A DNA stretch of 33,908 bases from Deltaproteobacteria bacterium (lineage in GTDB: Bacteria > Myxococcota_A > Polyangia > Haliangiales > Haliangiaceae). Under the pieces are notes generated by a model. It ran no database searches. It was given only the letters and a program-made list of their open reading frames with translations, and was not told the origin of the DNA. The first letter of the stretch is position 1. Each line of letters starts with the position of its first letter. Shown one piece after another: positions 16,841 through 25,008 of this stretch. The DNA is taken from contig JANXOM010000341.1 in assembly GCA_025353585.1 (NCBI GenBank), positions 1 to 33,908 of the forward strand. The letters run 5' to 3'. Made by a program: the position numbers and the translations under genes.

Positions 16841-17392
16841 ATGGATCACCTCGTGGCAGGCGTTCGTGAAGCGGTGGAGCGTGAGTGTTGGTACGCGGCG
16901 CTCTCGCTAGCGTTGATGATTCCTGACGCGTGCGCTGCGATCGAGCGGCCGGGCAATGGGATCACCGGCGACCGCTATGCGACATGGGTCGACACCTACT
17001 TCGCTCCGCACGTCACCGCGGGCGGCGTGCCGTTCCTCACCGGCAGGGAACTCTATCGACTGCGATGCCGGTTTCTACATCAAGCCGAGTTCTGGCTTAG
17101 CGATCGAGCGCCTCAGGATGCAGACAGCGGGCGCGCCATGTTCGAGGTGTTGAACGAGATCATCCTGTACGTATGCGAGATGGATGTCGTGCCGTCGCGC
17201 GGAATGAGTGAGACCGCGACGTCGCGAACGACCAGTTACTCCGTGGCCGTGCGGGACGTGTGCGAATGGATCTGCTTGGCGACGGAAGCATGGCTTCTCC
17301 ACGCGCGCGTGAATGCGGCGTCGTCGGTCGCGATCGATCGGGCGAGCCGGATCCACAGAATGCACATGGACGGCTCACGCACTCCGATCTAA
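16841..17392 (+). CDS. HEPN-like protein of unknown function (RX4H motif)
   Basis: 183 residues from the ATG at 16841. An in-frame ATG at 16664 would add 59 residues of odd composition and has no good ribosome site. The protein begins MDHLVAGVREAVERECWYAA, is mostly helical, and has LSLALMIPDACAAIE followed by LYRLRCRFLHQAE, giving Arg75-x4-His80. The RX4-6H motif in a helical bundle is the signature of HEPN RNases, found in many toxins and defence proteins; the rest is too divergent to assign a subfamily. A TAGAT box eight bases before the ATG supports a leaderless start. It is convergent with the next gene, which also has an RX4H motif. Confidence 0.65.
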   Translation: MDHLVAGVREAVERECWYAALSLALMIPDACAAIERPGNGITGDRYATWVDTYFAPHVTAGGVPFLTGRELYRLRCRFLHQAEFWLSDRAPQDADSGRAMFEVLNEIILYVCEMDVVPSRGMSETATSRTTSYSVAVRDVCEWICLATEAWLLHARVNAASSVAIDRASRIHRMHMDGSRTPI

Positions 17393-17397
17393 GTTAG

Positions 17398-18252
17398 TTA
17401 CGCCATCCGCCAGATCAGCGGCAGATTCCGGCCAGCGGAGACGAAGTACTCCTCCGCTTCCTGCGGATCGTCGAACGGGTAGCGCGGGGTAGTGTGTGAG
17501 CCGTCGTTGCGCCGCCGTCGAAGATCATCGGCGAAGTCGTAGGCTCGCTTAGTCGCGAACCGATCGTCGCGTTCCTGTGGTGTTGTTCCGGGCAGGACAG
17601 TGTCGATCACCGCGCGGATTGCCGAGATGCGAAGCGCAGCTTGCTGCGTCGCAACGACCGGCAGCAACGCGGTGCGCGCGATCAACGAGTCGATGACGGC
17701 CTCGATCGCGACCTCATATGCAACGCCCATCAGCACGATCCCGGGGCGCCGTAGTCCATGGTCGAGGCACGCGCCAGCATCGGAGAGAAGATCAACCACG
17801 GAGTCGGAAAGGTTCGGGCAGCGCGCGGCGATTCGCGCGAGGTACCCCGGCAGCATGGGGTGATCTGGCGGCGCGTCAAGGAAGGCCGCGCCTCGACGAG
17901 TAAGGCGCATGTCGATCAAGTTGCCACCGGCAAACGCCGTCGGCGTCGCGAACCCGGCGCCCACGAACCACCAGATGAACTCGACGACCGGCGTCATCCA
18001 CGCTTCGTGCTGTGCGTCGATGAACGGTTCCTTTAGCTGGTTCTGCTCGTCGGCGGTCGACGTCTGATTTCGGTACTCCAACAGCTGGGGGATCACCCCA
18101 CGGCCGAGGACACCATGCATCTGGATCACGTTCGACGTGGGCTCGCGGCGATGCCAGCGGCGGAGCGCCTCGATACACATCTCGCGCACGGTGGTCTCGG
18201 GGACCCCAAGCAGCAACGCCTCTACGTTTTTCTGGTCGATCGGCCGCGACAT
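17398..18252 (-). CDS. HEPN-like protein with C-terminal RX4H motif
   Basis: 284 residues from the ATG at 18252; longer forms upstream begin in low-complexity Arg-rich sequence. The N-terminal half contains aromatic-rich FIWWFVGAGF (about 90-100) and RLTRRGAAFLDAPPDHPMLP, which resembles a winged-helix end. The C-terminal half is a helical bundle (GIVLMGVAYEVAIEAVIDSL) with RRRRNDGSHTTP, giving Arg248-Asn-x3-His253, the RNxxxH form of the HEPN catalytic motif. Such domains cut RNA or act as binding scaffolds. It is transcribed divergently from the methyltransferase operon, so it may be its regulator or an additional effector. It is convergent with 16841-17392 with only five bases between them. 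Confidence 0.7.
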   Translation of the reverse strand: MSRPIDQKNVEALLLGVPETTVREMCIEALRRWHRREPTSNVIQMHGVLGRGVIPQLLEYRNQTSTADEQNQLKEPFIDAQHEAWMTPVVEFIWWFVGAGFATPTAFAGGNLIDMRLTRRGAAFLDAPPDHPMLPGYLARIAARCPNLSDSVVDLLSDAGACLDHGLRRPGIVLMGVAYEVAIEAVIDSLIARTALLPVVATQQAALRISAIRAVIDTVLPGTTPQERDDRFATKRAYDFADDLRRRRNDGSHTTPRYPFDDPQEAEEYFVSAGRNLPLIWRMA

Positions 18253-18405
18253 CCGCCGACAGTAGCGCGGCACTACGCTCTGGCGGCGACGCCCAGCGCG
18301 GGCTTGAAAACGACTCGACGTAGGTCGCAGCGCACGCCCAGAGATCGCGCGAAAAGCCACGCGATTTCAGCTACGTGAGGCGACGCGTAACGATCCAGGC
18401 TGCGC

Positions 18406-18411
18406 TAGGAT
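18406..18411 (+). promoter_or_regulatory. -10 box of the methyltransferase-helicase operon (leaderless start)
   Basis: TAGGAT ends eight bases before the ATG at 18420, so the mRNA probably begins at or near the start codon. No convincing -35 box is present at 16-18 bp. The 167-bp gap to the divergent HEPN-like gene should hold both promoters. Confidence 0.4.
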
Positions 18412-18419
18412 GACCGACG

Positions 18420-20078
18420 ATGACGTTCAAGCGGCGGGTGCTGGCGGCGTTGGGGAAGGCCGACTTGCTCGGGATCGCGCGCGACCTCGACCTCGAGGTC
18501 ACTTCCCGCATGACGGTCGAAGAAGTCCGTGACGCGCTTGCGAAGAGCAAGCGCGCGAGCCTGAGCGCGATCGTTCACGACGGGCTCTCGCGCGACACGC
18601 TCAAGGAGATCTGCACTGCGGCCGGCCTGGATAGCAGCGGCAAGGAAAAGTCGGCGCTGGTCGAGCGCGTTCTCGCGGCTGGAGCCGCCACTGCAAACGG
18701 AGAAGCGCGCTACAAGCTCGATCCAGCGGACACCAGGGCCTCGAAGGCACGCGAAGGCGCCGCTGCGTTTGGCTCGCGGCTGCCGGAGCTCGGAGAGATC
18801 GCGCCGAAGGCGAAGGGCCCGGCGAAGGCGAAGGGCGCCCAGAGAACTCGTCGCCGTACCGGGATGCCTGAGTCCGAGTCCGTCGTTTCAGGCTCGCTCA
18901 AGTCAGCGCTGCGCCAGTTTGCTCTCGGCGCGGCCGGCGGCTACTCGGGACGCGATGCACACGTCAGCTTCACGACGCATCTCCTCGAGTGCTTCGGATG
19001 GACGGACGGCAGGCCCGACGGCGCGGCGATTCCGCGACTGCTGTCCGTCGCGGAAGGCGGCCAGCGAGTCGAGCGCGAGGTGGCGCTGTGGTGGCCCGAA
19101 CGCCGCGCGATGATGCACGTCGCCGCACACGACGCGGTCTTGGACTTCGCATGGAAGGATCTGGTCCGCGTCGTCCTTCAACTCGATCCAGTTCCGCAAT
19201 ACGTCGTGCTCACGAACCAGCGCGACCTTCGTCTATACGACCTGGCTCGCGACCGCGAAGCGCCTCGGCTCGTGACGTCGATCGACGACCTTTCCAAATA
19301 TAGCGAAGCGTTCCCGTTCTTCACGCGAGAGTGGGTTCCAGGCGCCACGCCCCGGATCGTCAACGTAGAGAAGGTTTCCGGCGAGGTCGCCGACCTCGTC
19401 GCGCGTCTGTATCGCAGCGTGCGCGCTGCGCACCCGGGTCGCGAGCGCGACGTCATCCGGTTCACGCTCCAGTGCATCACCGCGATGTTCGCCGAGGACA
19501 TCGGCCTGCTGCCCGCGAACTACTTCACGTCGCTGCTTTATGACGGCGCACGCGACGGCAAGGTCGAGCCGCGCCTGCGCCAGCTGTTCGAGCAGATGAA
19601 CACCAAGGACCTTCCCGCTCCGCGCGTCGTGCCGTACTTCAACGGCGGCCTGTTCACCGACGCCGTAACGTTGCCGCTCGGCGAGCAGCAGGTGATCGCG
19701 CTAACCAAGGCTGCCGAAGCCAACTGGACGTACGTTGACCCGCACATCTTCGGCAGCGTGTTCCAGGGGATCATGGACGACGCCGAGCGCCACGCGAGCG
19801 GCGCCCACTACACCGCGCACGACGACATCATGCGCGTCGTCGGCCCGACGATCGTCGAGCCGTGGCGCAAGCGCATCCAGGCCGCGACGACGCTCAAGGA
19901 GCTGACGGAGCTGCGGAAGGAGCTATTCGCGTATCGCGTACTCGACCCAGCGTGCGGCAGCGGCAACTTCTTGTACGTCGCGTTCCGCGAGCTCTACCGG
20001 CTCGATACCGAGCTGCTTTCGCGGATGCGCGAGTTCCCATCGACGCACACCAAGTTGTCCTGGAACGGCGGCATCTAG
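18420..20078 (+). CDS. SAP-domain DNA methyltransferase, N-terminal fragment ending at an in-frame TAG
   Basis: 552 residues. Residues 1-90 hold two SAP-like DNA-binding segments, the second clear (SRDTLKEICTAAGLDSSGKE, then KSALVERVL). A basic linker follows (about 130-150). Residues ~165-300 look like the N-terminal domain of large Eco57I/MmeI-type enzymes (LDFAWKDLVRVVLQLDPVPQ, YVVLTNQRDLRLYDL), but no intact PD-(D/E)xK site is visible. Motif X (SGAHYTAHDDIM) and motif I (LDPACGSGNFLY) of an amino-methyltransferase follow. The frame stops at TAG 20076-20078 and continues at once in the same frame with motif II, so this is the front of one ~1,095-residue gene. Without readthrough this fragment has no catalytic motif IV and is probably inactive. 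Confidence 0.88.
   Translation: MTFKRRVLAALGKADLLGIARDLDLEVTSRMTVEEVRDALAKSKRASLSAIVHDGLSRDTLKEICTAAGLDSSGKEKSALVERVLAAGAATANGEARYKLDPADTRASKAREGAAAFGSRLPELGEIAPKAKGPAKAKGAQRTRRRTGMPESESVVSGSLKSALRQFALGAAGGYSGRDAHVSFTTHLLECFGWTDGRPDGAAIPRLLSVAEGGQRVEREVALWWPERRAMMHVAAHDAVLDFAWKDLVRVVLQLDPVPQYVVLTNQRDLRLYDLARDREAPRLVTSIDDLSKYSEAFPFFTREWVPGATPRIVNVEKVSGEVADLVARLYRSVRAAHPGRERDVIRFTLQCITAMFAEDIGLLPANYFTSLLYDGARDGKVEPRLRQLFEQMNTKDLPAPRVVPYFNGGLFTDAVTLPLGEQQVIALTKAAEANWTYVDPHIFGSVFQGIMDDAERHASGAHYTAHDDIMRVVGPTIVEPWRKRIQAATTLKELTELRKELFAYRVLDPACGSGNFLYVAFRELYRLDTELLSRMREFPSTHTKLSWNGGI
20076..20078 (+). other. Amber codon interrupting the methyltransferase gene
   Basis: GGC-ATC-TAG-GCG-ACG-AAC: the frame is open for 552 codons before and 542 after, and both sides encode adjacent parts of the same domain. 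One C-to-T change from CAG (Gln) would produce it. The options are a true nonsense mutation, readthrough or suppression, or a base-call error. Confidence 0.85.
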
Positions 20079-20210
20079 GCGACGAACTTCTACGGCATTG
20101 ACATCAACCCCTTCGCCGTCGAGCTGGCCAAGGTCACGCTCAACATCGCGAAGAAGATTGCGTTCGAGGAGCGCAAGGCCCAGGCGTTCGCGCTTGCCGG
20201 TCAGGTCGAG

Positions 20211-21707
20211 ATGGATATCGACCCGTCGCTGCCACTGGACAACCTCGACCAGAACATCGTGTGCGCGGATGCGCTGTTCGCGGAGTGGCCGGAGGTCGAA
20301 GCGATCGTGAGCAATCCGCCGTTCCTCGGCGAAAAGTGGTTGCGGAAACAACTCGGCGCGACACGCGTCGACGCGTTGAAGGAGCGATACCCCGGAGTTG
20401 GGGGCGACTTCTGTGTGTATTGGTTTCGCCGCGCACACGAACACCTGCGACACGGAGGCAGAGCTGGTTTGGTCGCGCCGAGCAACATCCGCGTCGGCGG
20501 CAACAGACTCGCAGCGCTCGACTACATCGTTGACAACGGCGGCACGATCACGAATGCGGTGTCTGAACGGGACTGGCCCGGCGAAGCAGCTGTTCACGTG
20601 AGCATGGTCAATTGGCACAAAGGGCCGCTGGCTGGACCCCATGAACTTCTAGTCAACGACCAGATTTTCAAGCGAGATGCTATTCCTTCGCACCTTCAGC
20701 TACACGGAGATGTAAGCAGCGCCCGCGAGCTGCGCGCGAACCGAGAAGGAACCTGCCAGGGCATCACGTTCGGTACGAAGGCCTTTTACGTCGATGCTTC
20801 AACGGCTACTTCCCTGAGACGGGATTCGGCAGCCGCTCCATTTGTGCAAGCAGTTGCGAACGGCGACGACGTGCTCGGAGGGAACTTCGAAACAGATCCG
20901 GAGTATGCGCTTCACTTAGGAGCGTGCCCCACCGAAGTCGACGCTCGAGCTGCCGCGTCTGGCTACGCGTATCTTCGCAAGAATGTATTTCCGCTCGTCG
21001 TGGAAAAGGCAAAGAAATCTACAACTGCGCACTACGGAACATGGTTGCGAACCTGGTGGCGTCCATTCTGGCATCGTCGTGATTTTCTGGACGGCATCGC
21101 CCATGCCGGGCTCAAACGGATGGTTGCGTGTTCGCGACTTGCGTCGCGGCCAATATTCTTTTTCCTAACCGCGAGCGGAGTAGCCCCGCTCGAACGCCTA
21201 CAGTTGTTCGCGTACGCGGACGACTACTCATTCGGCATAGTCCAGTCGTCGCATCACTGGGATTGGACAAAGGCGAAGGGGGGGCGCTTGAAGGAAGATA
21301 TTGTTTACGCGACGGAGGTGTGGCGAACGTTCCCCTGGCCGCAAGATCCCACGGACGATCAGGTCGCTGGTGTGGCGGCTGCAGCTAGGGAACTGCGTCG
21401 TGTTCGTACTGAGCTTATGAAGCAGAACGGCTGGTCACTTCGCTCTCTTCATCAAGCGGCCGAGATCGAAGGCCCACATCCTCTGAAGGACGCGCAGGCT
21501 GCTCTCGACAATGCGGTCAATGCCGCGTACGGCGCGGTTGGCGGGCAGGATCGGCTTGCGTTTCTTCTCGAGCTGAACCAACTCGTCGCGGAAGACGAAG
21601 AAGAATGCCGCAAGGTCCGTGGCCCGGGCCTCCCGGCTCACCTCGATTTCAAAGACCCGAGCTGGACGAGCAACGACTGCATCGCGCCGCCGCCCGTGGA
21701 GACCTGA
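20211..21707 (+). CDS. SAP-domain DNA methyltransferase, C-terminal fragment
   Basis: The open frame resumes at 20079 with ATNFYGIDINPFAVELAK, which is methyltransferase motif II, but the first ATG is at 20211 and has no clear ribosome site. The fragment contains the catalytic motif IV IVSNPPFLG, then a long target-recognition region (about 150-330 from 20211) and a helical C-terminal spacer. NPPF points to an N6-adenine or N4-cytosine DNA methyltransferase. With the N-terminal part this gives one large enzyme like those paired with helicases or nucleases in restriction-type defence. The stop lies seven bases before the helicase gene. As a separate protein it lacks the SAM-binding motif I and should be inactive unless it pairs with the N-terminal fragment. 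Confidence 0.8.
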   Translation: MDIDPSLPLDNLDQNIVCADALFAEWPEVEAIVSNPPFLGEKWLRKQLGATRVDALKERYPGVGGDFCVYWFRRAHEHLRHGGRAGLVAPSNIRVGGNRLAALDYIVDNGGTITNAVSERDWPGEAAVHVSMVNWHKGPLAGPHELLVNDQIFKRDAIPSHLQLHGDVSSARELRANREGTCQGITFGTKAFYVDASTATSLRRDSAAAPFVQAVANGDDVLGGNFETDPEYALHLGACPTEVDARAAASGYAYLRKNVFPLVVEKAKKSTTAHYGTWLRTWWRPFWHRRDFLDGIAHAGLKRMVACSRLASRPIFFFLTASGVAPLERLQLFAYADDYSFGIVQSSHHWDWTKAKGGRLKEDIVYATEVWRTFPWPQDPTDDQVAGVAAAARELRRVRTELMKQNGWSLRSLHQAAEIEGPHPLKDAQAALDNAVNAAYGAVGGQDRLAFLLELNQLVAEDEEECRKVRGPGLPAHLDFKDPSWTSNDCIAPPPVET

Positions 21708-21714
21708 GCACATC

Positions 21715-24700
21715 ATGGCCGACTCTGTCGCTGACGATCCGAAACTCGCGCTGCTCTGGGACACGCCCCAGAACCCGCAGGCCGCCACAAAGGTGCCTGC
21801 TCATAGCTACCGGCCCGCGGCATGGCGCTGTGTGAACGGCCACGCGTTCGCCCGATCCCCGCGCGCCATGCAGAATGACGCGAGCTGTCCGACCTGCAGC
21901 AAGGGCGCGAACACGCACACCAACCTTGCGAAGCTGCGCCCCGGCCTCGCGTCGCAGTGGGACGGTGATAAGAACCCGGGCATCGAGTTCGCAACGCTCG
22001 ACGCGACCCACGCTAGTGCCGTGTGGTGGCGGTGTCCGAACGGGCACGGCTTCCAGCGCCCGCCAGTCCGCATGCTCTCGGATGACGCGTGCCCGAAATG
22101 CGCTCTGGAGAAGTCCTCGCTCGCGGCTGTCGCGCCGAGCGTTGCTGCCGAGTGGCATCCGACCAAGAACGCAATCGCGCCGGCAGAGGTCCTTGCGGAT
22201 CACGTGATGAACGCGTGGTGGGTGTGCCCGAACGGTCACGAGTATCAAGCCACCGTTCGCGCGCGCGCGCAGAGCAATCGTCAGTGCCCGACCTGCTACG
22301 GCGGGTGGTCGCTGGAGAACATCCGCGCGTTCGTGAAGTCGCTCGTCGGCCATATCACCAAGTTCGACCCGAGCGAGCTGTTCGCGCTCGCGATGCAAGC
22401 CGGCGTGCTGAAGGACAAAGGCAAGCCGTTCGTGATGGCGCTAACGAACGGCAAGTTCCCGGTCGAGGAGCTCGAGAAGTTCGCGAACGGGCAGCCGTCG
22501 ATGGTCGACAAGTTCGCCGCTGGCGCGGTCGACCCGCTCGTCTTGGCGCTCGTCACCTCGGCCGAGCCCGGGACGCTGCAGGCGCCACCGCCGATCGATC
22601 CGTATGCGCTGCCCGCCGCGCCCGACGGCGTTCACGACGACACGGGAAGCGCCGATGTCGACGTGAGCCGTCAGGTCGATGCGAACGCGATCGAGGCGAC
22701 CGCCAAGCCGGAGAGCGACGATCTCCCGATCATCGAGACCCGCGACGCGCTCGACGCGCTCGACAAAGTGCTTATCGCGAACGCGGACGCGGAGACCGTC
22801 GCGTTCTTGCTCGACAGCGCGAAAGCCAAGCTGTGGCGCCACGCCTACGTGAAGCCCGAGATCGCAAAGGCGCAGGCCGAGGCGTTTCAAGGCGATACCT
22901 ACTCGAGCATCGTGCGCGATCGATTCCTCGCCGAGTTCAACGACGCCGAGGCGCTCCAGTTGCCGCACGGCTACTCGTTCAAGCCGGGTGGCCCGAACAC
23001 GCCGCTGGTCCCGCCGAACCTGATGCAACGCCGCGTCGCGGTGTGCGTGCGCGAGAAGCGCCGCTACGGCAACTGGTCCGGCATGGGCGCGGGGAAGACG
23101 TTGAGCGCGATCCTCTCGACGCGCGTCGTCGCGTCCGGGCTCACGATCATCTGCTGCCCGAACGCCGTCGTTGCCAACTGGGCCACCGAGATCGTGAAGG
23201 CGTTCCCGCAGTGCGAGGTCCAGGTCAAGACGTGGACGCCGACCTGGAACGATCCGATGGGCAACGCACCGCGCTACCTCGTGATGAACTTCGAGCAGTT
23301 CCAGCAGGCGGACTCCGAGGCGCACCTCGTCGCGTTCATCGACCGGAGCGCGATCGACTTCATCGTCATCGACGAGATCCACTACGCCAAGCAACGCGAT
23401 GCGGCGGTGTTGATGAGCAAGCGCAAGCGGCTCGTCCAGGGCCTCGTTCTCGAGGCGGGCAAGAAGAACAGCGATCTGTGCGTGCTCGGCATGTCAGGAA
23501 CGCCTGTGATCAACACGCTCCAGGAGGGCAAGAGCCTGGTCGAGATGATCACCGGCCACCGGCACGACGACCTCGACGTGGTGGCGACGGTCCAGAACTG
23601 CATGCGCCTCTACCAGCGGCTCGTGACGCTCGGCACGCGATGGCGGCCCGAGTACAAGATGCAGCTCGACATCAAACGAATCGAGGTCGACTGCGGCGCG
23701 GCGCTCGATCAGATCCGCGAGGTCGGTCGCGGCACGGTGCTCCAGCTCGAACGCGTGCTGACCGAGCTGCGGCTACCGACCATCATCGAGAACATCAAGC
23801 CCGGCGAGAAGGTGCTGATCTACACGCACTTCGTCGATGGCATCGTAGGTCCGTTGCGCGACGCGCTGGTCGAGGCGGGGTTTCGCGTCGGCATGCTGAC
23901 GGGCGACACCGACGACGCCGACCTTGAAGCGTTCCGCGACAAGCACGGGGCGGTGGACGTGCTGATCGCGTCGAGCCGTATCGGAACCGGCGTGGACGGG
24001 CTGCAGTACGTGTGCAGCAAGCTCATCATCAACGCGTTGCCGTGGACCAACGCCGAGTTCGAGCAGCTGATCGGCCGGCTGTGGCGCCAGGGCAGCCGCT
24101 TCGACAAGATCGAGGTGATCATCCCAGTCACGTTCGCGATGGTGAACGGGCAGCGCTGGTCGTACTGCGAATCGAAGCTGCATCGCCTCGAGTACAAGAA
24201 GTCGATCGCCGATGCCGCCGTCGATGGCATCGTGCCGGAGGGCAATTTGCGAACGCCGACGCAAGCGCAGCAAGACATCATGGACTGGCTGTCGCGCCTC
24301 GATGGCGGCCACATGAACGAGGTCGCGCGCCCGGTCATCAAGATCCCGCTCGATGGCACGCCCGCCGACGTCGCACGTCGCGTCGCGCGCTACGGCGACT
24401 TCTCGAAGATGAACAACCGCTGGTACGCCGCGTCGAGCGACAAGACGCACGACCGGCTCGCCGCCAACGCCGAGGAGTGGGCGCACTACCACACCATGTA
24501 TCGGCAACTCCGCGAGTCGTGGCCGGTGGTCCCGTTCAAGGAGGAGATCCGCTGGCTGTCCGAGCGCGATGGCCTCGTGGTCGGCGACTTCGGCTGCGGC
24601 GAGGCGTTCATCGCCGCGGAGGCTGGCTCTCTCCACACGATCCACAGCTTTGACCACGTCGCGATCGATAAGCGCGTGATCGCCTGCGACATCGCCCACG

Positions 24701-25005
24701 TGCCGCTCGAAGACGAATCGCTGGACCTCGCGATCTTCTGCCTGTCGCTGATGGGCTCGAATTTCACCGACTACGTTCGCGAGGCGCACCGTTGCCTGCG
24801 TCTCGACGGCACGATCCACATCTGGGAAGCGGCAAGCTACTTCGACGACGTGCCGACGTTCTGCTCGGCCCTTGGACGGCTCGGTTTCGAAGTGACATCA
24901 CCGAACACCGAGGGCGCATTCGTTCGCATCTACGCGATCAAGAACGCGAAGAAACCTGATGCAAAGTTGGTGCTTCCGTTCCGTGGCGCGGCGACGGTGG
25001 CTTGA
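21715..25005 (+). CDS. Triple zinc-ribbon / SNF2-type helicase / Rrp8-like methyltransferase fusion
   Basis: 1,096 residues from the ATG at 21715. Three treble-clef zinc ribbons of the DUF4379 type come first (about 37-61, 104-129 and 168-194), each with W-C-x3-H and C-x2-C (CVNGH..CPTC, CPNGH..CPKC, CPNGH..CPTC). A superfamily 2 helicase core follows: GMGAGKT (456-462), DEIH (553-556), SGTP, YTHFVDG and the final QLIGRLWRQGS, typical of SNF2-like translocases. Residues ~920-1090 form a methyltransferase whose motifs match Rrp8, the eukaryotic rRNA m1A enzyme: GDFGCGEA (956-963), HSFDHVA, ACDIAHVPLEDESLDLAIFC and LSLMGSN. It lies seven bases after the methyltransferase gene and three before the STAND gene. 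It probably recognises and moves on nucleic acid and modifies a base; the target is unknown. Confidence 0.9.
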   Translation: MADSVADDPKLALLWDTPQNPQAATKVPAHSYRPAAWRCVNGHAFARSPRAMQNDASCPTCSKGANTHTNLAKLRPGLASQWDGDKNPGIEFATLDATHASAVWWRCPNGHGFQRPPVRMLSDDACPKCALEKSSLAAVAPSVAAEWHPTKNAIAPAEVLADHVMNAWWVCPNGHEYQATVRARAQSNRQCPTCYGGWSLENIRAFVKSLVGHITKFDPSELFALAMQAGVLKDKGKPFVMALTNGKFPVEELEKFANGQPSMVDKFAAGAVDPLVLALVTSAEPGTLQAPPPIDPYALPAAPDGVHDDTGSADVDVSRQVDANAIEATAKPESDDLPIIETRDALDALDKVLIANADAETVAFLLDSAKAKLWRHAYVKPEIAKAQAEAFQGDTYSSIVRDRFLAEFNDAEALQLPHGYSFKPGGPNTPLVPPNLMQRRVAVCVREKRRYGNWSGMGAGKTLSAILSTRVVASGLTIICCPNAVVANWATEIVKAFPQCEVQVKTWTPTWNDPMGNAPRYLVMNFEQFQQADSEAHLVAFIDRSAIDFIVIDEIHYAKQRDAAVLMSKRKRLVQGLVLEAGKKNSDLCVLGMSGTPVINTLQEGKSLVEMITGHRHDDLDVVATVQNCMRLYQRLVTLGTRWRPEYKMQLDIKRIEVDCGAALDQIREVGRGTVLQLERVLTELRLPTIIENIKPGEKVLIYTHFVDGIVGPLRDALVEAGFRVGMLTGDTDDADLEAFRDKHGAVDVLIASSRIGTGVDGLQYVCSKLIINALPWTNAEFEQLIGRLWRQGSRFDKIEVIIPVTFAMVNGQRWSYCESKLHRLEYKKSIADAAVDGIVPEGNLRTPTQAQQDIMDWLSRLDGGHMNEVARPVIKIPLDGTPADVARRVARYGDFSKMNNRWYAASSDKTHDRLAANAEEWAHYHTMYRQLRESWPVVPFKEEIRWLSERDGLVVGDFGCGEAFIAAEAGSLHTIHSFDHVAIDKRVIACDIAHVPLEDESLDLAIFCLSLMGSNFTDYVREAHRCLRLDGTIHIWEAASYFDDVPTFCSALGRLGFEVTSPNTEGAFVRIYAIKNAKKPDAKLVLPFRGAATVA

Positions 25006-25008
25006 CGC

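Noticed and set aside
20076..20078. TAG read as pyrrolysine
   Set aside because: No tRNA-Pyl or pylS seen in the window, and a Gln codon is one base away; a nonsense change or error is simpler.
22089..23927. 612-codon plus-strand frame inside the helicase gene
   Set aside because: Arg-rich shadow in another frame of the helicase, with no domain features.
18420..25005. Assignment of the methyltransferase-helicase pair to DISARM or BREX
   Set aside because: No drmA, drmB or drmC and no pglZ, brxC or brxL homologues are present; only the general pairing is similar.
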